DNA from: Mycolicibacter acidiphilus
GTDB lineage: Bacteria; Actinomycetota; Actinomycetes; Mycobacteriales; Mycobacteriaceae
DNA: 64,000 nt
NCBI RefSeq assembly: GCF_018455725.1
Contig: NZ_JAHCLR010000003.1
Span: 186,001-250,000, forward strand
Direction of reading: 5' to 3'
Positions 28,729 to 36,961 of this stretch are shown piece after piece. Made by a program: the position numbers and the translations under genes. How positions within the stretch are numbered: the first letter of the stretch is position 1; every line of letters starts with the position of its first letter. The notes beneath the pieces are model-generated. The model did not search any database. It had not been told where the DNA came from and saw nothing but the letters and a program-made list of their open reading frames with translations.

Positions 28729-30186
28729 TCAACCGATCTCGGCCGAAGCCTGGTCCACTTCGGGGTCGTGTTCGTCGGCCAGCCGGCGCACCGCAACCCG
28801 GAACAGGCAGCCCTTGCCCGGGGCGGTGGTGACGGTGACGGTGCCGTCGTGCGCCGTGATCAACGAGTTGACGATCGCCAGCCCCAGGCCGGTGCCGCCG
28901 CTGGCGCGGTCCCGGGAGGAGTCGGTGCGATAGAACCGCTCGAAGATCCGCCCGGCATCCTCCTCGCTCATGCCGGGGCCCTCGTCGATCACCTCCAGCA
29001 CCGCGTCGTCGCCGTCGGTGCCGACCCGCACGGTGACGGCGGCGCTCTCCGGAGTGTGTTGCAGTGCGTTGGACACCAGGTTGCTCAGCACCTGACGCAG
29101 CCGCGCCTCGTCGCCGAGCACCTCGGGAGTACCCGGCCCGTCGAACACCTCCAGCTGCACCTTCCGGTTCGGGGCGATCGCCCGGGCGTCGTGCACGGCG
29201 TCGGTGGCCAGCACCAACAGGTCGACCCAGTGATGCTCCAGCGGCCGCTGCGCGTCCATCCGGGCCAGCAGCAGCAGATCCTCGACCAGCAGCCCCATCC
29301 GGCGTGACTCGCTCTCGATCCGCGACATCAGCATCTCGACGTCGCGTGCCGCACCCTGGCGGTACAGCTCGGCGAACCCGCGGATGGTGGTCAGCGGGGT
29401 CCGCAGTTCATGGCTGGCGTCGGTGATGAACCGGCGCATCCGGTTCTCGGAGGTGCGCGCACTGTCGGCCGACGCCTCCGACTCGGCCACCGCCTGCTGG
29501 ATCTGGGCGAGCATTCCGTTGAGCGCCAACGACAGCCGGCCCACCTCGGTGCGCGGATCGCGTTCGGTGACGCGGCGGTCCAGCTGGCCGGCGGCGATCG
29601 CGGCGGCGGTCTCCTCGACCTCGGCCAGCGGGCGCAGACTGCGGTTGACGATCACATATCCGGCGACGCCCAGCACCAGCAGCACACCGGCGCCGATCGC
29701 CACCCGCGACCAGGCCAGGTAGCGCATCGTGGCGTGCACGTCGGACAGGTCGCGGGCCACGGTGATCAGCCCGCCGTGCGGACCGCGCACCGACACCGCC
29801 CGCCACTGCACCCGGGATCGGTCGATGGATCCGACGGTGACCGGTTCGGGGCCGACATCGTTGTCCGGCGGCAGCAACGGTTCGGCGTGCTGGTCGTTGA
29901 CGACGGTGAAGACCCGCCCGTCCGGGTCGACGGCGCGGACGTAGAACAGCGACGGCGGCCGGTCCGGGTTCGGGTTCTTGTGGGCGACCGGCAGCGCCCG
30001 GCGCTGGGCCTGCGCCCAGCCGTGCGTCGCGTCGATCAGGGTCTCGTCGATCCGGTTGACCAGCCGGTGTTCGAGGATCGAGGTGACGGCGAACCCCTGG
30101 GCCACCAGCCCGAACGCCACCAGCGCCAGCGCGGCGGCGACCAGGCTCACCCGCAGCGGCAGCCCCAGGCCGCGGTGACTATCCAT
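28729..30186 (-). CDS. phoR: Two-component sensor histidine kinase PhoR
   Basis: The protein has 485 aa, the same length as I recall for M. tuberculosis PhoR. Transmembrane segments lie at about 14-36 and 160-181, flanking an extracytoplasmic sensor loop. HAMP follows at about 182-235, then the HisKA box DASHELRTPL with phospho-acceptor His259, and the ATPase domain with NLVSNALQHT, DEGPGM and GGTGLGLAIV. It phosphorylates PhoP and in M. tuberculosis responds to acid/chloride, controlling lipid synthesis and virulence. It starts 14 bases after phoP. Confidence 0.97.
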   Translation of the reverse strand: MDSHRGLGLPLRVSLVAAALALVAFGLVAQGFAVTSILEHRLVNRIDETLIDATHGWAQAQRRALPVAHKNPNPDRPPSLFYVRAVDPDGRVFTVVNDQHAEPLLPPDNDVGPEPVTVGSIDRSRVQWRAVSVRGPHGGLITVARDLSDVHATMRYLAWSRVAIGAGVLLVLGVAGYVIVNRSLRPLAEVEETAAAIAAGQLDRRVTERDPRTEVGRLSLALNGMLAQIQQAVAESEASADSARTSENRMRRFITDASHELRTPLTTIRGFAELYRQGAARDVEMLMSRIESESRRMGLLVEDLLLLARMDAQRPLEHHWVDLLVLATDAVHDARAIAPNRKVQLEVFDGPGTPEVLGDEARLRQVLSNLVSNALQHTPESAAVTVRVGTDGDDAVLEVIDEGPGMSEEDAGRIFERFYRTDSSRDRASGGTGLGLAIVNSLITAHDGTVTVTTAPGKGCLFRVAVRRLADEHDPEVDQASAEIG

Positions 30187-30200
30187 TCCGTAGCGTCGGT

Positions 30201-30920
30201 TCAGCGCGGCTCGCGCAGCACGTAGCCGACCCCGCGCAGCGTGTGCAGCAGCCGCTTGTCACCGGTGTCGATCTTGCGGCGCAGGTAGGAGACGTAGGAC
30301 TCCACGACGTTGACGTCGCCACCGAAGTCGTAGCGCCAGACGTGGTCGAGGATCTTCGGCTTGCTCAGCACGGTGCCGGCGTTGATGACGAAGTAGCGCA
30401 GCAACGTGAACTCCGTCGGCGACAGCGACACCGGTTCGCCGGCCTTCCAGACCTCATGGGTGTCCTCGTCGAGTTCGATGTCGGCGAACGTCAGCCGGGA
30501 GTTGCGCGGCTCGCTGGCGCCCTTGCCGGAGCGGCGCAGGATGACCCGCAGGCGGGCCACCACCTCCTCCAGGCTGAACGGCTTGGTCACGTAGTCGTCG
30601 CCGCCGAGGGTGAGGCCGGTGATCTTGTCCTGCAGCGAGTCGCGCGCGGTGAGGAACAGCGCAGGTGCGTCGATCCCGTCGGCGCGCAGCCGGCGGAGCA
30701 CGCCGAAGCCGTCCATGCCGGGCATCATGACGTCGAGGATGACCGCGTCCGGACGGACCTCCCGGGCGCGATCCAGCGCAGCCGGGCCGCTGGAGGCAGT
30801 GTACACCTCGAAACCCTGGAACTTCAGGCTCACCGACAGCAGTTCTACGATGTTGGTTTCGTCATCGACCACCAGCACTCGGGCTTCCGGCGCAGCCTCC
30901 TGCGCAACTGTTGCTCCCAT
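30201..30920 (-). CDS. phoP: Response regulator PhoP (OmpR family)
   Basis: This 239-aa protein has a receiver domain at 13-125 with phospho-acceptor Asp63 (VILDVMMPGMDG) and the conserved Thr/Lys in FLTARD and YVTKPF. A winged-helix DNA-binding domain occupies 140-237 (KILDHVWRYDFGGDVNVVES). ATG 30920 is preceded by GAGG about 11 bases upstream; M. tuberculosis PhoP is slightly longer at the N-terminus. It is divergent from the decapeptide-repeat gene, as phoP and Rv0756c are in M. tuberculosis. Confidence 0.97.
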   Translation of the reverse strand: MGATVAQEAAPEARVLVVDDETNIVELLSVSLKFQGFEVYTASSGPAALDRAREVRPDAVILDVMMPGMDGFGVLRRLRADGIDAPALFLTARDSLQDKITGLTLGGDDYVTKPFSLEEVVARLRVILRRSGKGASEPRNSRLTFADIELDEDTHEVWKAGEPVSLSPTEFTLLRYFVINAGTVLSKPKILDHVWRYDFGGDVNVVESYVSYLRRKIDTGDKRLLHTLRGVGYVLREPR

Positions 30921-30972
30921 GCGTTCAATTACCTCGTGGTCCGGTAAATACTCCCTGGATACCAACTGTGTG

Positions 30973-30987
30973 TTTGTTGTCAACAAA
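30973..30987. promoter_or_regulatory. Palindrome in the phoP promoter region
   Basis: TTTGTTG-T-CAACAAA is a perfect 7-bp inverted repeat around one base, 53 bases upstream of the phoP ATG and 41 bases upstream of the divergent gene. It does not look like the direct-repeat PhoP box, so another regulator may bind here. Confidence 0.5.
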
Positions 30988-31027
30988 ACTACCGGATACG
31001 GGCGGGTGAGCGCCATACACTGGCCGA

Positions 31028-31744
31028 ATGAGCCTGGTCAATCAGCTGATCGCCGCATCCACCGCACCGGCCCGGATGGGACTGGCGATCGCCGAGACGG
31101 GCCTGGGCATCGCCGGAGCGGCGCTCGGCATGGCGAAGCGCAGCCTCGGCGAGGTCTCCGGCGGCACGGTCGGGGGCAACTCGATGGCGCAGATGCTGGG
31201 CCTGGAGGATGCGATCGGCCGGGCCAACCGGCTGGCGAAGCTGATGGACGACGACGCCCCGCTGGGACGCGCGCTGGCACCCGGCGGGCCGGCGGACCGG
31301 CTGCTGGCCCCCGGCGGCCTGGTCGACCAGCTGACCGGGCCGGGCGGGCTGATCGACCGGCTCACCGCCGAGGGTGGCGGCCTGCAGCGGGCGCTGCAGC
31401 CGGGCGGCCTGGTGGACCAGCTCACCGACGAGGACGGGCTGATCGAGCGACTGCTGGCCGAGGACGGGCTAGCCGACCGACTGCTGAGCGAGGGCGGGTT
31501 GATCGACAAGCTCACCGCGCGCAACGGGCCGCTGGAGCAGCTCGCCAACGTCGCCGACACCCTGGCCCGGCTGGCACCGGGGATGGAGGCCCTGGAACCG
31601 GCGATCGAGACCCTGCAGGACGCCGTCGTCGCACTGACGCTGGTGGTCAATCCGCTGAGCAACATCGCCGAGCGCATCCCGTTGCTGCCGCGCCGGGGCC
31701 GGCGGGCGGCGCGGGAACTGCCGAGTGGCCCCGACTCGCGGTAG
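31028..31744 (+). CDS. Decapeptide-repeat protein divergent from phoP
   Basis: The protein has 238 aa. The N-terminus (~1-45) is an Ala/Gly-rich helix that could associate with membrane. Residues 84-173 are nine consecutive 10-residue repeats of the form xPGGLxDxLT, for example APGGLVDQLT, GPGGLIDRLT and SEGGLIDKLT, with a degenerate copy at 74-83. A hydrophobic segment follows at about 196-210, then a basic tail. No family is recognised. Location and length match Rv0756c, also of unknown function. Confidence 0.8.
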   Translation: MSLVNQLIAASTAPARMGLAIAETGLGIAGAALGMAKRSLGEVSGGTVGGNSMAQMLGLEDAIGRANRLAKLMDDDAPLGRALAPGGPADRLLAPGGLVDQLTGPGGLIDRLTAEGGGLQRALQPGGLVDQLTDEDGLIERLLAEDGLADRLLSEGGLIDKLTARNGPLEQLANVADTLARLAPGMEALEPAIETLQDAVVALTLVVNPLSNIAERIPLLPRRGRRAARELPSGPDSR

Positions 31745-31765
31745 CGACCGCCCGCCACCCGCTTG

Positions 31766-31834
31766 CCCCGCCGAGCGTGAAGTTAGGTTCACGTTCGACG
31801 GTCCGCAGTGAACCCACGCTCACGTTCGGCGGGG
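31766..31834. terminator. Large imperfect inverted repeat next to tRNA-Thr
   Basis: CCCCGCCGAGCGTGA at the left pairs with TCACGTTCGGCGGGG at the right with one mismatch, and an inner GGTTCAC pairs with GTGAACC. The structure lies between the convergent repeat-protein gene and tRNA-Thr and probably terminates both. Confidence 0.6.
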
Positions 31835-31842
31835 ACGGAGCA

Positions 31843-31918
31843 TGGAGCCGCGTGAGAGACTCGAACTCTCGACATCCGCTTTACAAGAGCGACGCTCTAC
31901 CAACTGAGCTAACGCGGC
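31843..31918 (-). tRNA. tRNA-Thr, anticodon UGU
   Basis: Read on the minus strand, the 7-bp acceptor stem GCCGCGT pairs with ACGCGGC, followed by discriminator T and an encoded CCA. The D arm is in TAGCTCAGTTGGTAGAGC. The anticodon loop CTTGTAA gives anticodon UGU (reads ACA). The T arm is GAGAG-TTCGAGT-CTCTC. All four stems form. The body is 31846-31918 (73 nt) and CCA is genomic. Confidence 0.97.
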
Positions 31919-32071
31919 CAACACCGGCTCAATGAGCCGTGACGATTGTACGACGGGAGTCGGCGCCCGAGCCGCCCGCTCCCGGGCATTGAAACCCCGC
32001 CGCCACCTCGGGCATCGTGATGTGACGGCTCCGGTTCACCGCGGCCGCCCCCACGACAGAAGGCGGTACCC

Positions 32072-33121
32072 GTGCACGGCGAATACAAGGTCCCCGGCGG
32101 CAAACTCGTCACGGTCGACGTCGACATCGAAGGTGAGCGCCTCACCAACGTGCGGGTGGCCGGCGACTTCTTCCTGGACCCGGACTCCGCACTGGACCGC
32201 ATCACCGGCGCCCTGGAGGGACTGCCCGCGATCGCCTCCGCGCAGGAGATCGCGCAGGCCGTCGCCGACGCGCTGCACCCGGGCGACACCCTGCTGGGTT
32301 TCGACGGCGACGCGGTCGGCGTGGCGGTACGCCGGGCACTCGGTCACGCACTCGACTGGGACGACCTCGACTTCGAGGTGATCCACTCCCCCACCGTCGC
32401 CCCGATGCTCAACGTCGCCCTGGACGAGACGATGGCCGAGGACGTGGCGGCCCGCCGGCGCAAGCCGTTCCTGCGGATCTGGGAGTGGGATTCGCCGTGC
32501 ATCGTGATCGGCTCCTTCCAGTCCTACGACAACGAGATCAACCAGGCCGGCATCGACCGGCACGGCATGACGGTCTGCCGGCGGCCCAGCGGCGGCGGCG
32601 CGATGTTCATGGAGCCGGGAAACTGCATCACCTACTCGCTGGTGGCGCCGACCGCCCTGGTCGACGGCATGAGCTTCGCCGCGTCGTATCCGTTTCTGGA
32701 TCAGTGGGTGCTCGAGGCGCTGGGCAAGGTCGGGGTGGACGCGCACTACGTTCCGCTGAACGACATCGCCTCCGACGCCGGCAAGATCGGCGGCTCGGCG
32801 CAGAAACGGTTCGCCTCCGGGGTGATGGTCCACCACGCGACGATGGCCTACGACATCGACGCCGACAAGATGCTCGACTGCCTGCGGATCGGTCAGGAGA
32901 AGATCCGGGACAAGGGAATCCGGTCCGCCGCCAAGCGGGTCGACCCGATGCGCTCGCAGACCGGGATGGCGCGCGCCGACATCATCGCGGTGTTCCTCGA
33001 CCACTTCACCGCCCGATACGCCGCGACACCGGGCGAGGTGACCGAGGCGGATCTGGCCCGCGCACAGGAGCGCTGCGCGCAGAAGTTCAGCCACGACGAG
33101 TGGACCCGGCGCATTCCCTGA
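32072..33121 (+). CDS. Lipoate-protein ligase A-like protein with N-terminal accessory domain
   Basis: The protein has 349 aa. The GTG start at 32072 has AAGGCGG upstream. Residues ~1-50 (GEYKVPGGKLVTVDVDIEG, then GDFFLDP) look like the accessory domain that in E. coli LplA sits at the C-terminus, so the order is permuted. The catalytic BPL/LplA domain (about 90-340) has RRPSGGGAMF and the lysine motif GKIGGSAQKR. It would activate lipoate or a related acid with ATP and pass it to a carrier protein. Mycobacteria also use LipB; the specific substrate is uncertain. Confidence 0.86.
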   Translation: MHGEYKVPGGKLVTVDVDIEGERLTNVRVAGDFFLDPDSALDRITGALEGLPAIASAQEIAQAVADALHPGDTLLGFDGDAVGVAVRRALGHALDWDDLDFEVIHSPTVAPMLNVALDETMAEDVAARRRKPFLRIWEWDSPCIVIGSFQSYDNEINQAGIDRHGMTVCRRPSGGGAMFMEPGNCITYSLVAPTALVDGMSFAASYPFLDQWVLEALGKVGVDAHYVPLNDIASDAGKIGGSAQKRFASGVMVHHATMAYDIDADKMLDCLRIGQEKIRDKGIRSAAKRVDPMRSQTGMARADIIAVFLDHFTARYAATPGEVTEADLARAQERCAQKFSHDEWTRRIP

Positions 33122-33159
33122 CTCCCGGCCGCCGATCGCGGGTTGCGAGAATGCCTTGC

Positions 33160-33765
33160 ATGGTTGAGCAGAGTCTCTGGATGCAGAAAGTCGCCGCCGA
33201 TCCCGACCACTCACACTGGTACATCGAACGCTTCCGCGCCAAGGCGCTCGCCGGGGAGGATCTGGCCGGCGAGGCGCGGATGGTCGACGCGATGGTGCCC
33301 CGCGGCGCCCGCATCCTCGACGCCGGCTGCGGCCCCGGCCGCCTCGGCGGCTATCTGTCGCGGGCCGGCCACGACGTGGTCGGCGTCGACGTCGACCCGG
33401 AGTTGATCGCCGCCGCCGAGGAGGACCACCCCGGCCCGCGCTGGCTGGTGGGCGACCTGGCCGAGCTCGACCTGCCCGCCCGCGGCGTCGCCGAGAAGTT
33501 CGATGTGATCGTCTCCGCCGGCAACGTGATGGGGTTCCTCGCCCCGAGCACCCGGCCGCTGGTGATCGAGCGCCTGCGCGCCCACGTCGCCGATGACGGC
33601 CGGGTGGTGATCGGTTTCGGCGCCGCGTTCGGCTACGACTACGGCGAGTTCTTCACCCACGTCGAAGCGGCCGGCCTTGCACCGGATCTGCTGCTGTCCA
33701 CCTGGGATCTGCGGCCGTTCACCGCCGAGTCGGACTTCCTGGTGGCGATCCTGCGACCGGCGTAG
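33160..33765 (+). CDS. Class I SAM-dependent methyltransferase
   Basis: This 201-aa protein has the SAM-binding motif ILDAGCGPGRLGGYL (about residues 50-64), VVGVDVD at the end of beta-2 and WLVGDLAELDLP as motif II. An in-frame ATG at 33151 adds three residues and is an equal choice. The substrate is unknown. It is convergent and abutting with the 40-aa gene. Confidence 0.88.
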   Translation: MVEQSLWMQKVAADPDHSHWYIERFRAKALAGEDLAGEARMVDAMVPRGARILDAGCGPGRLGGYLSRAGHDVVGVDVDPELIAAAEEDHPGPRWLVGDLAELDLPARGVAEKFDVIVSAGNVMGFLAPSTRPLVIERLRAHVADDGRVVIGFGAAFGYDYGEFFTHVEAAGLAPDLLLSTWDLRPFTAESDFLVAILRPA

Positions 33766-33888
33766 TCAGTCCGATTCGTCGTCGGTCCACTCCATGCCGT
33801 CGGCGTCCTGGTGCAACCCGTCATGCCCCTCAGCCAGCATGCACCGCATGCCGTCGGACTCCGCGTAGTACAGCTGACACTGCCCCAT
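33766..33888 (-). CDS. 40-residue Cys/His-containing small protein
   Basis: On the minus strand an excellent GGGGAGG box lies 5 bases before ATG 33888, followed by 40 codons and a stop at 33766. The protein is acidic, with Cys4, Cys16, His22 and His26 in the order C-x11-C-x5-H-x3-H (RCMLAEGHDGLH). This spacing could bind a metal. The gene ends directly against the methyltransferase stop. It would be missed by a 60-codon cut-off. Confidence 0.75.
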   Translation of the reverse strand: MGQCQLYYAESDGMRCMLAEGHDGLHQDADGMEWTDDESD

Positions 33889-33982
33889 CTGAACCTCCCC
33901 ATTCGTGCTTACCGGGTCAGTCTGCACCCTGGGTACGACAAGACAGAGACGAAGCCGTCATCGCACCCCTAGGCTGGACTCC

Positions 33983-35050
33983 ATGCGCTCGGCGGTGGCG
34001 GAGTGGGGCAAGCGTGCCGACATGGTCGTCCACAACGACGACCCGTTCAACTGCGAGCCGCCACCGGCGGCGCTGGCGGGAAACGAGATCACCGAAACCC
34101 CGGCGTTCTACTGCCGCAACCACGGGCACATCCCCGCCATCGCGCCCGAAGACTGGCGGCTGACGATCACCACCGACGGCTCCGAACCGCGCACGCTGAC
34201 CTACCACGACCTGACCACCTTCCGATCCCGCGACGTGATCGCCACCCTGCAGTGCGCCGGCAACCGGCGGCGCGAGTTGCTGCAGGTCCGCCCGATGCCG
34301 GGCAAGGAGCCGTGGGCGCAGTGCGCGATCTCCACCGCGGTGTGGCACGGCGCGTCGCTGTCAGATGTGTTGGCGGCGGCGGGTATTCATCGCAGCGAAG
34401 GGCATGTGGCGTTCACCGGTCCCGACCTCGCCACGCAGGTCCACCAGGTGTTCGGCGCCTCGATCCCACTGGCCACGGCTCTCTCCGGTGACACCCTGCT
34501 GGCCTGGGAGATGAACGGCGAACCGCTGCCCCGCGTGCACGGTGGCCCGGTGCGGGTGGTGGTGCCGGGCTTCATCGGCGCTCGCAGCGTCAAATGGTTG
34601 ACCGGCGTCAGCGTGCAGACCGACCCGTCGGCGAATCATTTTCAGGCCGTGGACTATCGGTTGCACGGCGAGGCGCTGTCGACGTTGCCGCTGAACTGCG
34701 CGATCCTGACCCCCGACGACGGCGCCGGCGTTCCAGCCGGAAAACTCACGATCCACGGCTACGCGATCGGCGCGGACTGCGAGCGGATCACCCGGGTCGA
34801 GGTCTCCCTGGACGACGGCCACAACTGGCAGGAAGCCACACTGAGCGCACCCCGCAACCGGTGGACCTGGCGATTCTGGACGCTGGACACCGTCGTCGCC
34901 GAAGGTCCGCTGGGCATCACCGCACGCGCCGTCGACGACACCGGCGCCAGCCATCCGGAATCACCTGCGACGCTGTGGAATCCCGGCGGCTACGCGAACA
35001 ACGCCTGGGCGCGGGCGACCGTGCGGGTGCAGGCCACGCAGCCGGTCTGA
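33983..35050 (+). CDS. Sulfite oxidase family molybdopterin enzyme
   Basis: The protein has 355 aa from ATG 33983; ATG 34022 is an alternative. The molybdopterin domain carries the molybdenum-ligating cysteine in ATLQCAGNRR (about residue 92) and the family motifs WHGASLSDVL and HGGPVRVVVPG. The C-terminal ~120 residues are the beta-sandwich dimerisation domain. There is no cytochrome b5 domain and no export signal, so it is a cytoplasmic oxidoreductase whose electron acceptor is unknown. Confidence 0.9.
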   Translation: MRSAVAEWGKRADMVVHNDDPFNCEPPPAALAGNEITETPAFYCRNHGHIPAIAPEDWRLTITTDGSEPRTLTYHDLTTFRSRDVIATLQCAGNRRRELLQVRPMPGKEPWAQCAISTAVWHGASLSDVLAAAGIHRSEGHVAFTGPDLATQVHQVFGASIPLATALSGDTLLAWEMNGEPLPRVHGGPVRVVVPGFIGARSVKWLTGVSVQTDPSANHFQAVDYRLHGEALSTLPLNCAILTPDDGAGVPAGKLTIHGYAIGADCERITRVEVSLDDGHNWQEATLSAPRNRWTWRFWTLDTVVAEGPLGITARAVDDTGASHPESPATLWNPGGYANNAWARATVRVQATQPV

Positions 35051-35076
35051 TCGTCCCCGAAATATATTCACTAGCC

Positions 35077-35964
35077 ATGGGCGCCGGTCACGATCACAGC
35101 CACCGCGATGCGCGGCTGTCCCGGATGGTCATCGCCGCGACCATCCTCACCGCGTATTTCGCCGTCGAGGTGACGACCGCGCTGGCGATCAACTCGATCG
35201 CCCTGCTCGCCGACGCCGGTCATCTGCTCACCGACCTGGCCGCCCTGTTCATGGGTGTGGCGGCGGTGATGCTGGCCCGCCGCGGCAGCTCGTCGCCGTC
35301 CCGCACCTACGGCTGGCACCGCGCCGAGGTGTTCACCGCGGTCGCCAACGCCGTGCTGCTGATCGGGGTGGCGACGTTCATCCTCACCGAGGCGATCCGC
35401 CGGATCGGGTCGGCACCGGAGGTCCCCGGGGTGCCGATGATCGTCGTCGCACTGCTGGGCCTGGTGGTCAACGCCGGCGTGGCACTGCTGCTGCGGTCGC
35501 ATTCAGCGCACAGCCTCGCGGTGCGCGGCGCCTACCTGGAGGTCGTCGCCGACACCGTGGGCAGTCTCGGGGTGCTGATCGCGGGTGTGGTCACGCTGAC
35601 CACCCGGTGGCCCTACGCCGACGTCGTCGTCGCGGTATTCGTCGCGCTGTGGGTGCTGCCGCGGGCGTTCTCACTGGCCGGCGCCGCGCTGCGGATCCTG
35701 TCGGAGGCCTCCCCGAGCCACATCGACGTCGGCGAACTGCGGACGGCACTGGCCGCGGTCGACGGGGTCACCGACGTCCACGACTTGCACGTCTGGACCC
35801 TGGTGCCCGGTCAGGACATGGCCACCGCCCACCTGCGGAGCAGCGCTGACGCGGGACGGGTGCTCACCGACGCGCACGCGGTGCTGGCTGCGCGCGGGCT
35901 GCGGCACGCCACGGTCCAGGTTGAGCCACCCGGCGCGGGCGGCGAGTGCGGCGTCGACTGCTGA
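35077..35964 (+). CDS. Cation diffusion facilitator (zinc/cobalt/cadmium type efflux)
   Basis: This 295-aa protein has six hydrophobic helices (about residues 17-195) and a C-terminal ferredoxin-like cytoplasmic domain (205-290). A His-rich N-terminus (GHDHSH) and the helix-2 site LLADAGHLLTD are visible. In helix 5 the usual HxxxD reads ExxxD (YLEVVADTVGS). TATATT ends 9 bases before the ATG without a clear ribosome-binding site, pointing to a leaderless transcript. Confidence 0.9.
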   Translation: MGAGHDHSHRDARLSRMVIAATILTAYFAVEVTTALAINSIALLADAGHLLTDLAALFMGVAAVMLARRGSSSPSRTYGWHRAEVFTAVANAVLLIGVATFILTEAIRRIGSAPEVPGVPMIVVALLGLVVNAGVALLLRSHSAHSLAVRGAYLEVVADTVGSLGVLIAGVVTLTTRWPYADVVVAVFVALWVLPRAFSLAGAALRILSEASPSHIDVGELRTALAAVDGVTDVHDLHVWTLVPGQDMATAHLRSSADAGRVLTDAHAVLAARGLRHATVQVEPPGAGGECGVDC

Positions 35965-36073
35965 GCCATCTCCACCGCCGTCTGTCGGCACGTATACCGC
36001 TGACTGGCAGGTGCGGTCAGTAAGCTGCGAACTAGCGTCAGCCGATCCCCGAGCCGGAGAACATCAGCCACCC

Positions 36074-36919
36074 ATGCCAAAGCAACCGGAGCCGGACCCC
36101 AACGAGGCCGCCGAGCCCACCGAAGTCATCAACATCGCCGAGATCACCGAGGCCACCGAGGCTATTGAGGCCACCGAGACCTTCGCGGCCATCGAGTCCA
36201 TCGAGAGTGCCGAGACCGCGCAACCCACGGCCGCGGCCGAACCGAACCCCGATGAGCAGGTCACCGAGGTCATCACCACCGACCCCGCCCCGGCGCCGGA
36301 AGCCCAGCCTGAGCGCCGGTTCACCGCGCCCGGCTTCGACGCCAGCAAGACCGAGGTGATGCCGACCCTCACCGAGCAGGCCACCGAGATGATCACCGCC
36401 CAGCCTGGCGTCGAGGCGGGCAAGGCCGCACCACGGCAGATCTCCGCCCGCTTCGGCGGTCGGTTGCCGGCGACGACGCCGCGCAGCTGGGGCTGGGTGA
36501 TGGCACTGATCCTGATCATCCTGGCGCTGGCGGTGGTCGCCGTGCTGGGCACCCTGTGGCTGACCCGGGACAGCCGGGCGCAGGCGTCGCAGGAGGAACG
36601 GGTCCGCGACACCGTCCAGAGTTTCGACGTCGCGGTGCAGAACGGGGACCTCGCCTCGCTGCGCAGTCTGACCTGCGGTGACATCCGGGACCGCTACGAC
36701 AATTACGACCAGCGCGCCTGGAACGACACCTACAGCCGGATCGCGGCCGCCAAGCAGTACCCGGTGATCGCCAGCATCGACCAGGTCGTCGTCAACGACG
36801 GGCAGGCGGAGGTCAACGTCACCGCGTTCATGGCCTACGAGCCGCGGACCCGGTCGACCCGCAGCCTCGACCTGCAGTACCGCGACGACCAGTGGAAGAT
36901 CTGCCAGGCCCGCAGCTGA
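36074..36919 (+). CDS. Single-pass membrane protein with acidic cytoplasmic N-terminus
   Basis: This 281-aa protein starts at ATG 36074. Residues 1-140 are acidic and low-complexity, with repeated TEV/TEA/ATE steps (EATEAIEATETF). A transmembrane helix lies at 141-163. The C-terminal ~110 residues are an extracytoplasmic NTF2-like/DUF4878-type domain with two cysteines (LTCGD, KICQA). Position next to fba matches Rv0361, a conserved membrane protein of unknown role. Confidence 0.83.
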   Translation: MPKQPEPDPNEAAEPTEVINIAEITEATEAIEATETFAAIESIESAETAQPTAAAEPNPDEQVTEVITTDPAPAPEAQPERRFTAPGFDASKTEVMPTLTEQATEMITAQPGVEAGKAAPRQISARFGGRLPATTPRSWGWVMALILIILALAVVAVLGTLWLTRDSRAQASQEERVRDTVQSFDVAVQNGDLASLRSLTCGDIRDRYDNYDQRAWNDTYSRIAAAKQYPVIASIDQVVVNDGQAEVNVTAFMAYEPRTRSTRSLDLQYRDDQWKICQARS

Positions 36920-36951
36920 CGCAGGGCCGACCGAAACCGGCCGACCCTGCG
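36920..36951. terminator. Hairpin between the membrane protein gene and fba
   Basis: CGCAGGG (36920-36926) pairs with CCCTGCG (36945-36951), and the G+C-rich interior forms a further partial stem. It lies between convergent genes. Confidence 0.6.
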
Positions 36952-36961
36952 GGAGTCAGGA

